Below are positions 24,816 to 32,789 of a DNA stretch of 34,310 bases, one piece after another. Below the pieces are notes generated by a model. The model saw only the letters and a program-made list of their open reading frames with translations, was not told where the DNA came from and did no database searches. Positions within the stretch are counted from its first letter, which is position 1. Every line of letters starts with the position of its first letter. The translations under genes and the position numbers were made by a program. Origin of the DNA: Chloroflexota bacterium. GTDB taxonomy: Bacteria > Chloroflexota > Limnocylindria > P2-11E. Where the stretch lies: contig VBJD01000045.1 in assembly GCA_005887995.1 (NCBI GenBank), positions 1 through 34,310 of the forward strand, in the 5' to 3' direction.

Positions 24816-25331
24816 TTAGTGCTTCGTGCACCCCGGCGGCAGCGATGCGTTCGGCCGGCCGGGCGGTCCCTCGGAGTGGTCGTGGTTCTTATCGCCGCAA
24901 CCGAAGCCGGGTCGCGACCCCGCGGTGCCGGTCAGTACGACCTGCTGGCCAGTCGAGACCTGGTTCGTTTCGACCTCGGTCTCCGTGGCCTCGTCGTTGT
25001 CGGTGTCCTCGTCGGCGTCCTTGGCCTCTTCGTTGGCCTTGTCCGCCTTGTCACCGCCGTGCGGCTTCGCGTTGACCTGGGTGGTGACGGACTCGCGCGC
25101 GGCGAGCGTCGACGGGTTCTCACCGCCGACGAGCGCCGACACGACGCTCGCGGCGACCGCCGGCAGATCGACGTTCAGGGTCGCGTGCTGAGCGGCTGAT
25201 GCGCCGCTGTCCTGCGCCGCGTTCGCGCCCGCGACAGTCACGCGGATGTCGGAACCAAGCGCGGTGCCGGCCAGCGCAATGGCCAACGTCCCGACGGTGA
25301 TTGTGCGAAGAATCGCGATTCGTCTCTTCAT
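24816..25331 (-). CDS. Exported acidic protein, unnamed family
   Basis: 171 residues from ATG 25331, preceded by a good GGAGGG ribosome site; the frame is open further upstream but the signal peptide (RIAILRTITVGTLAIALAG) begins at this ATG. The mature protein has a central highly acidic segment (DADEDTDNDEATETEVET) and a C-terminal motif with two Cys and two His (FGCGDKNHDHSEGPPGRP, LPPGCTKH), which could bind a metal or form a disulphide. I do not know the family's function; the C-terminal GCGDKNH pattern seems typical of exported proteins in related bacteria. No operon partner; it is convergent with the ligase gene and upstream on its own strand lies Ku. Confidence 0.72.
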   Translation of the reverse strand: MKRRIAILRTITVGTLAIALAGTALGSDIRVTVAGANAAQDSGASAAQHATLNVDLPAVAASVVSALVGGENPSTLAARESVTTQVNAKPHGGDKADKANEEAKDADEDTDNDEATETEVETNQVSTGQQVVLTGTAGSRPGFGCGDKNHDHSEGPPGRPNASLPPGCTKH

Positions 25332-25468
25332 TGGCGCCCTCCAAACGGGTATGTGCTGAGACGCGGATGCCGCGTCCGACATGCCTGAACGAAGGCGATT
25401 CGCCCTCTGTTAGCCATTGGAACGAAAGTCCTAGGTAGGTCTGCGCGCCTGCGCGACAGGCGCTCGCA

Positions 25469-26428
25469 CTAGCCCGCGCGCTTCGAGCGGGGCTTACGTG
25501 CGGTCGCGGTGCGCTGTTTCGCGGCCTCGACGCTCGCTTTGAGCTTTGCCATGAGATCGGCGATCGGCATGGGCGCTTCGGCCTCAGGCGCGCGCTCGGT
25601 CGCGGGCTTCGCGCGTAGGAGCTCGAGCAGACCTTCACGGTATTCGTCCGCGTGCTTCTCGGGCACCCATTCGGTCGCGAGCGTTCCGATCAGCTGTTGC
25701 GCCATCTTCAGCTCGCGGTCGGAGACGCTGATCTGCGGTACGCGCGCTATCTCTTCAGGGTTTCGCACCTCATCGCCGAAGTAGAGCGTCTCGAGGCCAA
25801 GCACCTTCTCGAGCGGACGGATCGCGACGAGGTGAGGCTTCGTGCGAAGCACGAAGCGACCGATGCCGACCATCCCGGCCGCTTGCATGGCGCGCAGCAA
25901 CAGCGCGTACGGTTTCTCCGCGCCCGAACTCCACTGCGGCGCGACGTAGTAGCTCTTTTCGAAGAAGACAGGATCGATCTCCGCGAGATCGACGAACTCC
26001 TCGATGTCGATCGTGCGGCTGCGCTCCGGCAGGAGCGACGCGAGCTCTTCCTCTTCGACGGTCACCAGCTCGCCGCTCGGGAGCTCAACGCCGCGCACGA
26101 CGTCGCCTGCCTCGATCGTGCGCGCGGCCGCGATGGTCTCGTCACGCGAATCCTCGTGAGGAACCGGCTCCGGCGCTCGCAGGTCCTCACGCGCTTCGCG
26201 CTCCTCGCGCGGCGCTGGCGCGTACGTCGGCGGTGCGACGATCGGGACCTCGGAAGCGAACGACGGAGGCTCGTATTCGCGCGTCACTCGCTCGTACCGG
26301 ACGCGCTTGCCGGTGCGCCGGTCATAGAGATGGAAGCGCACGTCCTTCGGGTCCGTCGCCGGATAGAGCTTCACCGGAATGCTCACCAGACCGAAGTTGA
26401 TGCTTCCGCTCCAGACTGCCTGCCGCAT
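25469..26428 (-). CDS. ku: Ku protein (bacterial NHEJ), with internal insertion
   Basis: 319 residues from ATG 26428, with the strong ribosome site GGGAGGACGT; a frame start 5 codons earlier is less likely. The Ku core is plain: MRQAVWSGSINFGLVSIPV, then EIDPVFFEKSYYVAP, MVGIGRFVLRTKPHLVAIRP and LETLYFGDEVRNPEEI. The C-terminal basic tail (KQRTATARKPRSKRAG) is the usual DNA-contact extension. It forms a homodimer ring on DNA ends and recruits LigD. Between residues about 57 and 105 an E/P-rich stretch replaces the short CxxC segment of typical bacterial Ku. No ligD lies in this window. Confidence 0.95.
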   Translation of the reverse strand: MRQAVWSGSINFGLVSIPVKLYPATDPKDVRFHLYDRRTGKRVRYERVTREYEPPSFASEVPIVAPPTYAPAPREEREAREDLRAPEPVPHEDSRDETIAAARTIEAGDVVRGVELPSGELVTVEEEELASLLPERSRTIDIEEFVDLAEIDPVFFEKSYYVAPQWSSGAEKPYALLLRAMQAAGMVGIGRFVLRTKPHLVAIRPLEKVLGLETLYFGDEVRNPEEIARVPQISVSDRELKMAQQLIGTLATEWVPEKHADEYREGLLELLRAKPATERAPEAEAPMPIADLMAKLKASVEAAKQRTATARKPRSKRAG

Positions 26429-26464
26429 ACGTCCTCCCGGCATGAAACTCTAAGCCGACTGCTC

Positions 26465-27283
26465 TCAGGGCTCCGTCTCGAAGTCCCACTCCGCGGTCAT
26501 GTCCGTGCCCGAGAGCCGGAGCTCGAATCGGACGTGATAGCGAGACCCGCGCACAAGTGGCTGCGCTGGGACGATCGCGGCGTAGTCGCCCTCGTAGAGC
26601 TGGGGAACGACGTGATACGTGATCTCGCGCCCGGCCCCGTCCGTGAGTCGCGCGGATCGCAGCTCCAACGCGTTCGCGTGCGAGGCAACGAGCATCACTG
26701 GATATCCCACCGGACGCACTGCGCCAAAAGGAAGCACGTCGGGGGACTCGTCCCCATCCCATGAGGCCTGAACGCGCTGACCGCCCGCGGGTGAGCGCAC
26801 CAGATCGGGCGCTGACGAGCTGAAGTCGTAGACGATCACGCCCACCGTCGCGGATCTGGCGCCGGATTCGGCGTGGCCCCACCCCGCAACGATCGCGTGC
26901 GGATGCATGAGGCCAAGACGGTGATACGGCAAGATCCACAGCGACCGCACGCCGTCGGTGCCACTCCCGAAAGATGTCGCGACCTCGCTCGCCGTCGCGT
27001 CGGTGTACCCCTGCGCAGCCAACCGATCTCTGACAGTTGCGCCGGTGAAGCCGTCAGCGCCCGGGGTCTCGTCATGGCCTATCGCGCCGTTGCGTGCGAG
27101 GTACTCGGCATGCCGCTTCGCGGCGGTCGTCACGCGATCGTCGCCGCGGACCGCGGGGACCGAGATCGCGACACGAAGCTCGTTGTGGACGCGGAGCATC
27201 TCATCGGCTGAGTTGGATCCTGACGCGGGAGGCGCGGTCGATGGCTGCGCGGTCGATGGCAGCGCTGCTGCCGACCGCGGCAT
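26465..27283 (-). CDS. CAP (SCP/PR1) domain protein, probably N-terminally truncated
   Basis: 272 residues from ATG 27283; the frame upstream ends at a stop within 16 bases. A Pro/Ser/Thr-rich linker (residues 1-27) leads into a CAP-like domain: MLRVHNELRVAISVPAV, AAKRHAEYLARNGAIGHDE and a later YHRLGLMHPHAIVAGWG. These domains are normally exported, yet there is no signal peptide; a linker-first start like this suggests that the signal region was removed. The lost part would lie where the VgrG-like remnant now begins (27319). A C-terminal domain (about 180-272, ending in the TAEWDFETEP strand) is of a type I do not recognise. Function unknown. Confidence 0.7.
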   Translation of the reverse strand: MPRSAAALPSTAQPSTAPPASGSNSADEMLRVHNELRVAISVPAVRGDDRVTTAAKRHAEYLARNGAIGHDETPGADGFTGATVRDRLAAQGYTDATASEVATSFGSGTDGVRSLWILPYHRLGLMHPHAIVAGWGHAESGARSATVGVIVYDFSSSAPDLVRSPAGGQRVQASWDGDESPDVLPFGAVRPVGYPVMLVASHANALELRSARLTDGAGREITYHVVPQLYEGDYAAIVPAQPLVRGSRYHVRFELRLSGTDMTAEWDFETEP

Positions 27284-27318
27284 GCAGTCTTTGTGTCACG
27301 TGCCGTGCCGCGTCTCCG

Positions 27319-27486
27319 CGGATCCGCGTCGTGCAGCTGTTCTCAGGTTCGGGGCAGGGAACGTTCTGGATCCCAGACAAGGACGACGAGGTGCTCGTCG
27401 CGTTCGAGCACGGCGATCCGGATCGGCCGTACATCGTGGGCAGCCTGTTCAACCCGCGGCGCCCACCGCCCCGGACCGCGAACTGA
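27319..27486 (+). pseudogene. VgrG/gpV-type spike or baseplate gene remnant (C-terminal end)
   Basis: About 55 codons read RIRVVQLFSGSGQGTFWIPD, then DEVLVAFEHGDPDRPYIVGS and LFN before TGA at 27484-27486. The pattern GDEVLVAFEHGD-x-x-RPYVLG-x-L is the signature of the OB-fold of VgrG/gp5 spike proteins of contractile injection systems (T6SS, eCIS, phage tails). Everything upstream of the OB-fold is missing, and the frame leads into sequence antisense to the CAP gene. The final A of the stop codon is also the 3' terminal base of the tRNA-Thr gene on the other strand. It cannot be functional alone. Confidence 0.75.
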
Positions 27487-27558
27487 GCCGACGGGCAGAC
27501 TCGAACTGCCGACCGGCGGTTTACGAAACCGCTGCTCTACCGGCTGAGCTACGTCGGC
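27486..27558 (-). tRNA. tRNA-Thr (anticodon CGT)
   Basis: Read on the minus strand, it folds into a full cloverleaf: acceptor GCCGACG/CGTCGGC, D-arm GCTC/GAGC, anticodon stem GCGGT/ACCGC with loop TTCGTAA (anticodon CGT, decoding ACG), five-base variable loop, and T-arm GGCAG/CTGCC with loop TTCGAGT. Discriminator T; CCA is not encoded. ACG is a common Thr codon in this GC-rich DNA. Confidence 0.97.
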
Positions 27559-27626
27559 TAGGAGGGACATCCGGCGAGCTTGCCCGCCGAGGGTCCCGAC
27601 GACGCCGACAAGGCGCGAAGCGCCTA
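27558..27626. repeat. Structured 69-base repeat, copy B
   Basis: Second copy of the element at 6652-6720, of identical length and shared block order. Its outer stem is GGGA/TCCC where copy A has CCCT/AGGG; both pair. The inner stem is CGGCG/CGCCG around a GAGCTTGC core. A second hairpin here is stronger than in copy A: AGGCGC, loop GAA, GCGCCT, flanked by GCCGAC/GTCGGC just beyond the element. It abuts the 5' end of the tRNA-Thr gene and lies upstream of the amidohydrolase gene, so it is not simply a terminator between convergent genes. Confidence 0.75.
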
Positions 27627-27735
27627 CGTCGGCCCGCACTGGAGATTTTCGCATGTTCTGAACGTCCGCGCTGCGGCCCGGGACAAGGGCGGGGACGTCA
27701 GCAGTGATCGCCATGCGCGCGTACTCTCTCGGCTC

Positions 27736-28749
27736 GTGCTGCGGATCGACGCGTTCCCGCACATCCTCCCGCCGAAGTTCTTCCAAGTCATGTTCGAGAA
27801 GGCCGGCCCGCTCGCGGCGAACCTGGGGAAGCGGGTCCGCGGCATACCCGTCCTGTACGACCTCGAGGCACGCTGGCGCGCGCTGGAAGAGTTCGGCGAC
27901 GACTACCGGCAGATCCTCACGCTCGCTCATCCGCCGATCGAGGCGTTGGGCCCGCCCACGCATTGTGTCGAGCTCGCGCGCCGCGCGAACGACGAGGTCG
28001 CAGACTTGGTCGCGAAGCACGGGCGCTTCCTCGGCTTCGCGGCGTCGCTCCCGATGAACGATCCGGACGGCGCGGTCCGCGAGGCGCAGCGCGCGGTGCG
28101 GGAACTCGGCGCGCTTGGCATCCAGATCCATACGAATGTCAACGGTATGCCGCTCGACGATCCGCGCTTCGCGCCGCTCTTCGCTGCGATGGCGGAGCTC
28201 GACAAGCCGATCTGGGTGCATCCGGCGCGTATCGCGACGCATCCGGACTACGTGACCGAGCAGCGCTCGAAGTTCGAGATGTGGTGGGTGTTCGGCTGGC
28301 CCTACGAGACTGCGCTCTTCATGTCACGGGTCATCTTCTCCGGCGTGCTCGATCGGCATCCGAATCTGCGAATCCTCACGCACCACGGTGGCGGGATGGT
28401 GCCTCACTTCGCCGGCCGCATCGGCCCCGGCCTGGATCAGCTCGGCGCGCGCACGCCGGACGAGGACCTCACGCAGGTCGCGCGCTCGCTGAAGAAACGC
28501 CCCTTCGATTACTACAAGATGTTCTACGGCGACACCGCGCTCTTCGGCGCCCAGCACGCGGTGCGGTGTGCGCTCGAGTTCTTCGGCGTCGAGCACATGC
28601 TCTTCGGCACGGACATGCCGTTCGATCCCGAGAAGGGCCCGATGTTCATCCGCGAGACGATGAAGAACATCGACGCGCTCGGACTGTCGCCGGCCGATCG
28701 CCAGTCACTGTACGAAGGCAATGCCCGAAAGGTCCTGGGGGTGCACTGA
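27736..28749 (+). CDS. Amidohydrolase-2 family protein (ACMSD-like)
   Basis: 337 residues from GTG 27736 (CTG 27739 also possible); the frame is open upstream, but homologous proteins begin near this IDAFPHI motif. It is a metal-dependent TIM barrel of the aminocarboxymuconate-semialdehyde decarboxylase type: IDAFPHILPPKFF at the N-terminus, His162 in WVHPA, His216/His217 in LTHHGGGMV, and Asp293 in FGTDMPF. The first His of the usual N-terminal HxH pair is Phe (D-A-F-P-H9), so the metal site differs from canonical members. The reaction is unknown: decarboxylation or hydrolysis of a ring-derived acid is typical. It is convergent with the ABC importer genes. Confidence 0.88.
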   Translation: MLRIDAFPHILPPKFFQVMFEKAGPLAANLGKRVRGIPVLYDLEARWRALEEFGDDYRQILTLAHPPIEALGPPTHCVELARRANDEVADLVAKHGRFLGFAASLPMNDPDGAVREAQRAVRELGALGIQIHTNVNGMPLDDPRFAPLFAAMAELDKPIWVHPARIATHPDYVTEQRSKFEMWWVFGWPYETALFMSRVIFSGVLDRHPNLRILTHHGGGMVPHFAGRIGPGLDQLGARTPDEDLTQVARSLKKRPFDYYKMFYGDTALFGAQHAVRCALEFFGVEHMLFGTDMPFDPEKGPMFIRETMKNIDALGLSPADRQSLYEGNARKVLGVH

Positions 28750-28766
28750 GAGGGAACACGACTCGC

Positions 28767-29585
28767 TCACACGGCGCGCGCGCCGCGCCACGGGATGAGC
28801 CAGCGCTGGAGCTCGTCAAGGAGGAGGAACGAGAGGTAACCGATGGCCGACAGCACGATGAGCCCGGCGTACATCTTCTCCACCTGGAACGTCTGGTACG
28901 AGTTATTGATCAGGTAGCCGAGGCCCGAGCGCGACACGAAGATCTCACCGACCACGATGAGGATGAGAGCAGTCCCCCACGCGAGCCGGATGCCGGTGAA
29001 CACAAGCGGGAGTGCGCCGGGGAGCGCGACGGTGAGGAACGTCTGCAGGCGGCCCGCGCCGAAGTTCCGTCCGACATCGAGGTACACCGGCTCGATCGAG
29101 AGCACACCCGCGACCGTGTTGAGTAGCACGAGGAAGAACACGCCGCTCGCGACGATCGCGTACTTCGACGCCTCGCCGGTGCCGAAGACGAGGATGAGGA
29201 GCGGGAGGATCGCGCTCTTCGGGATCGGGTAGAGCGCGCCGACCATGGGATTGAGCGCGGCGCGAAGGTAGCGCGAGAGTCCCATGGCGAGGCCGAGGAC
29301 GAGCCCGGGCACGGCGCCGATGAGGAAGCCGATGGCGATGCGACCGAGGCTGACGAGCGTGTCGTCCCATAGCTCGCCTGAGGCGAGAAGCGTCGGGAAG
29401 GCCTGCGCGATCGCGGTCGGCGGGGGGAAGAAGCGGACATCGAGCAGGCCGAACCGACCGGCACCCTCCCAGAGGACGAGGAGCAGGATCGGCGAGAGGA
29501 TCGAGACGAGGCGCTCGCCGGCCACCTCTCCCAGCGCGCCGACCCGCTCGCGCACCGCGCGCCCCGTGCGCACCTTCACGGTCAC
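28767..29585 (-). CDS. ABC importer permease (SsuC/TauC type)
   Basis: 272 residues from GTG 29585, overlapping the stop of the ATPase gene by the GTGA junction; the frame is open to 29636 but that part is only a shadow of the ATPase gene. About six helices, with the EAA-like loop NFGAGRLQTFLTVALPGALP that docks on the ATPase. It forms the membrane channel for the nitrate/sulphonate/pyrimidine-precursor family of importers. Last gene of a three-gene operon (binding protein, ATPase, permease) with no gaps. Confidence 0.92.
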   Translation of the reverse strand: MTVKVRTGRAVRERVGALGEVAGERLVSILSPILLLVLWEGAGRFGLLDVRFFPPPTAIAQAFPTLLASGELWDDTLVSLGRIAIGFLIGAVPGLVLGLAMGLSRYLRAALNPMVGALYPIPKSAILPLLILVFGTGEASKYAIVASGVFFLVLLNTVAGVLSIEPVYLDVGRNFGAGRLQTFLTVALPGALPLVFTGIRLAWGTALILIVVGEIFVSRSGLGYLINNSYQTFQVEKMYAGLIVLSAIGYLSFLLLDELQRWLIPWRGARAV

Positions 29586-30370
29586 GATGCGAGCACCGCG
29601 TAGCTGGTGAGCACCTCGCGGCGGAGTGGCTCCCACACCTTCGCGACGAGCTCAGAGAACTCGGCCGTCGACTTCAACTCGTACACCGACCGAGGGCGCG
29701 GCAGCGTGACCGGGATCTCCGCCTTCACGTGGCCGGGCCGTGCGGACATGACCACGACGCGGTCGCCGAGCACGAGTGCCTCGTCGATGCTGTGGGTGAT
29801 GTAGACGACGGTCTTCCGGTCGCCCTCCCACACCCGGAGGAGCTCCTCCTGCAAGAGCGCGCGCGTCTGCTCGTCGACGCTCGCGAACGGCTCATCCATG
29901 AGGAGGATCTCGGGATCCGTTGCGAATGCGCGCGCGACAGAGGCGCGCTGCTTCATCCCACCGGAGAGCTGATGCGGGTACGCCCGCGCGAACGGCGCGA
30001 GCCCGACCTTCGCGAGGTAGTGGTCGACGACGCGCCTCCTGACGGTCGGATGGACACCGCGCATGCGCAGCCCGTAGCCGACGTTGTCCTCGACCGTCAT
30101 CCACGGGAAGATGCTCTGCTCCTGGAACACCATCGCCGTGAGCGGCTTCGTCGGGTCGCGCACCTCGATGTGCAATTCGCCGGCGGTCTGCCGCTCGAGG
30201 CCGGCGAGGATGCGAAGGAGCGTGGTCTTCCCACAGCCGCTCGGGCCGACGATGCAGCAGAACTCGCGGTCGCGGACTTGGAGGTTCACGTCCTCGAGGG
30301 CGACGAGCGCGCGGCCGCGCAGGCTGAAGCGCATCCCAAGGTGACGGGCGGCGACGCGGACGTCAGCCAC
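29582..30370 (-). CDS. ABC importer ATPase (SsuB/TauB type)
   Basis: 262 residues from GTG 30370, directly following the TAA of the binding-protein gene. Walker A GPSGCGKTT (42-50), Q-loop FQEQSIFPW (about 82-90), signature LSGGM (135-139), Walker B ILLMDE (155-160) and the switch YITHSIDEA. The FPW/MTV wording after the Q-loop is typical of nitrate/sulphonate/taurine importers. It would power uptake through the downstream permease. Confidence 0.95.
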   Translation of the reverse strand: MADVRVAARHLGMRFSLRGRALVALEDVNLQVRDREFCCIVGPSGCGKTTLLRILAGLERQTAGELHIEVRDPTKPLTAMVFQEQSIFPWMTVEDNVGYGLRMRGVHPTVRRRVVDHYLAKVGLAPFARAYPHQLSGGMKQRASVARAFATDPEILLMDEPFASVDEQTRALLQEELLRVWEGDRKTVVYITHSIDEALVLGDRVVVMSARPGHVKAEIPVTLPRPRSVYELKSTAEFSELVAKVWEPLRREVLTSYAVLAS

Positions 30371-31435
30371 TTACCGGTAGCTGCCGAGCTCCTTCACCGC
30401 GGCCTCGGCGAAGGACGTGTCCACGACCTTGGACATGTCGATCGCCTTCGTCTGCGAGCCCTTCTGTACGAAATACTGCTGTGCCGCGTCGAGGCTCTTG
30501 GTATTCACGGCGCCGTTCGGGTCGATGCCCGGAAGGACGACGCGTTCGATGAGCGCAGCGTCGAGCTTCGTCCCCTTCGCGAGGATGTCGATCGCCTCCT
30601 TGCGCTTCGCCGGATCCTTCTTGTCGAACGCATCGTTGTAGAAGCGCGCGCCCTGCAGGTACGCCTTCATGAAGCGCACCGCGGCATCCTTGTTCTGCGC
30701 CGCGAACTTCTCCGAGTAGAGGATGACCGCGGTCTGCTCGCCGGGGACGACGACGTCGGTGCGCGTGATGAGCACACCCGTGCCGGCGTCGAGGATGCGC
30801 GTCGCGGTCGGCTCGGTCGGCACGGCGACGTCGATCGCCTTGTTCGCAAGCGCCGCGATCATGTCTGGGAAGGCGAGCGGCACCACGGTGATGTCCTTGA
30901 TCGTGAGCCCGCCGGTCCGCAGGAACGCGTCGAGCGAGTACTCCGGGACGATGTCCTGCGCCGCGATCGAGACCTTCAGGCCCTTCATGTCCTTCGCCGA
31001 CTTCACGCGCTCGGCGAGATCCTTGCGGACGATCACCGCCTCGTACCCGTGCCCTGGGGTGAGGCTGCCCTTATCCGCGACGATGCGGATGTTGACGCCG
31101 CGCCCGATCGCGTTGAAGAGGCCCGCGCTCGGTGCCCCACCACCGGCGTCGAGCTCGCCGGTGCCGAGCGGCGTCGTCATGTTCGCCGCGGACTGGAACG
31201 TCTGGAGGTCGAGGGTGATGCCCTGCTCCTTGAAGTAGCCCTTCGCGTCGGCGATGAAGATCGCCGCATCCGAGATCGACCCGACCTGCCCGAACTTGAT
31301 CGTCACCGGAGCCGGCGTTGGCGTCGCACTGTTGGCCGCGCTCGCGGTCTGCGAGGTCGGGCTCACTGTCGGTGCCGCCGCACCGCACGCCGCGGCTGCG
31401 AGGATGAGGACGGGACCGACGACGAGCTTCTTCAT
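30371..31435 (-). CDS. NMT1/SsuA-like substrate-binding lipoprotein
   Basis: 354 residues from ATG 31435. Lipoprotein signal with lipobox AAAC (residues 14-17), followed by a Thr/Pro/Ser-rich linker. The mature domain is the NMT1/THI5 periplasmic-binding fold: FGQVGSISDAAIFIADAKGY, GLKVSIAAQDIVPEYSLDAF and GVLITRTDVVVPGEQTAVI. Ligands of this group include sulphonates, nitrate, nitriles and pyrimidine precursors of thiamine; the sequence alone does not say which. First gene of the importer operon, divergent from the MetE-like gene, sharing only about 50 bases of upstream DNA. Confidence 0.93.
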   Translation of the reverse strand: MKKLVVGPVLILAAAACGAAAPTVSPTSQTASAANSATPTPAPVTIKFGQVGSISDAAIFIADAKGYFKEQGITLDLQTFQSAANMTTPLGTGELDAGGGAPSAGLFNAIGRGVNIRIVADKGSLTPGHGYEAVIVRKDLAERVKSAKDMKGLKVSIAAQDIVPEYSLDAFLRTGGLTIKDITVVPLAFPDMIAALANKAIDVAVPTEPTATRILDAGTGVLITRTDVVVPGEQTAVILYSEKFAAQNKDAAVRFMKAYLQGARFYNDAFDKKDPAKRKEAIDILAKGTKLDAALIERVVLPGIDPNGAVNTKSLDAAQQYFVQKGSQTKAIDMSKVVDTSFAEAAVKELGSYR

Positions 31436-31485
31436 TCCAGCCTCTCCACCCCGGGATGCGCGCGCATCATACGTCCGCCTCCTTC

Positions 31486-32655
31486 ATGATTTGCCACGTG
31501 CGGCGGAGCAGCGAACGGATCCTCACGACGCACGTCGGCAGCCTCATCCGACCGCCGGAGCTCCTCGACGCGATGCGCGCGCGGGACCGCGATCCGGCCC
31601 GGTGGAACGCCGCGGTGTCGACCGCGGTCCGCGACGTCGTTCAGCGCCAGCGGGACGCGGGCATCGACATCGTCGACGACGGCGAGTACTCGAAGACCGG
31701 CTTTACCGCGTACGTCACGGACCGCCTGGAGGGCTTCGAGTTCCGCCCGCCACCACCCGGGCAGAGCGCGATGCTGAACCGGGGGCGCGACCGCCGCGCG
31801 TTCGCCGATTTCTATCGCGAGTACGACGCGACCGAGGGTCAGACTGAGGGCGGGATGACGGCCGTCTGCGTCGGCCCGATCGCGTACCGCGGACGCGAGG
31901 TCCTCGAGCGCGACTTTGCGAACCTACGCGCCGCGATGCGCGAGGCCGGCGCGGATGAGGCGTTCATTCCCGCGGCTGCGCCGGGCACGATCGAGCTCCA
32001 GCGCACCAACGCGTACTACCCCTCCGAAGAGACATACCTCTTCGCGATCGCCGACGCGATGCGCACCGAATACCAGGCGATCGTCGAGGCCGGCTTCATC
32101 CTCCAGCTCGACGACCCCCGCGTTGTCGTGCAGTGGGATCTGCAGGATCCCGCGCCGACCGTCGCCGAGTACCGCGCCTTCGCCGAGCTGCGCATCGCGG
32201 CGCTCAATCGCGCGATCGCGGGCCTGCCCGAGGACCGCATGCGCTACCACCTCTGCTGGGGCAGCTGGCACGGCCCGCATACAACAGACATCCCGCTGGC
32301 GGACATCGTCGACCTCGTGCTCCGCGTCGGCGTGGGCGGGTACTCGATCGAATCGGCGAACGCGCGCCACGCCCACGAGTGGACGGTGTGGGAGCGGGCA
32401 AGGTTGCCGGCCGGCAAGGTCCTCATCCCGGGTGTCATCTCGCACAACACCAACGCCGTGGAGCACCCGGACCTCATCGCCCAGCGCATCGTGACCTTCG
32501 CGCGCCTCGTGGGCCGCGAGAACGTCATCGCCGGGGCAGACTGCGGCTTCGCGCAGGGCGCGGCGTACCGTCGCGTCCACCCATCGATCATGTGGGCAAA
32601 GCTGCGCGCGCTGGCCGACGGCGCGCGCCTCGCGTCCGCGCGGCTATGGCGGTAG
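31486..32655 (+). CDS. MetE-like (cobalamin-independent) methyltransferase, C-terminal-type domain
   Basis: 389 residues from ATG 31486; GTG 31498 (reading RRSSERILTTHVGSLIRP) is a realistic alternative and neither has a clear ribosome site. It has only the catalytic MetE barrel, not the N-terminal duplicate. Zinc ligands are present: His255 and Cys257 (YHLCWGSWHGPHTTDIP), Glu289 (SIESANARHAHEW) and Cys353 (GADCGFAQ). Such short proteins are annotated as methionine synthase II or as methyl transferases acting on other thiols. Divergence from an NMT1-type importer hints at a thiol or sulphur compound as substrate, but this is inference. Confidence 0.9.
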   Translation: MICHVRRSSERILTTHVGSLIRPPELLDAMRARDRDPARWNAAVSTAVRDVVQRQRDAGIDIVDDGEYSKTGFTAYVTDRLEGFEFRPPPPGQSAMLNRGRDRRAFADFYREYDATEGQTEGGMTAVCVGPIAYRGREVLERDFANLRAAMREAGADEAFIPAAAPGTIELQRTNAYYPSEETYLFAIADAMRTEYQAIVEAGFILQLDDPRVVVQWDLQDPAPTVAEYRAFAELRIAALNRAIAGLPEDRMRYHLCWGSWHGPHTTDIPLADIVDLVLRVGVGGYSIESANARHAHEWTVWERARLPAGKVLIPGVISHNTNAVEHPDLIAQRIVTFARLVGRENVIAGADCGFAQGAAYRRVHPSIMWAKLRALADGARLASARLWR

Positions 32656-32789
32656 CGAACCGTGACAACGTCGTTGACTCGCGACACATCGCAGGGTTCT
32701 TCGCCGTCGACGCAGCGGCGGGCCGACCTGGGGGCTCCTCGCGATGTACTCCGATGCGCGGAGGACCGTTCAAAACGACGCGGTCGTAC

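Noticed and set aside
27201-27452. Possible N-terminus of the CAP protein in another frame
   Set aside because: It ends at a stop before the CAP domain, contains no signal peptide, and lies antisense to the VgrG-like remnant.
29729-31489. 586-codon plus-strand frame opposite the importer operon
   Set aside because: Antisense shadow of three ABC-transporter genes with all motifs intact.
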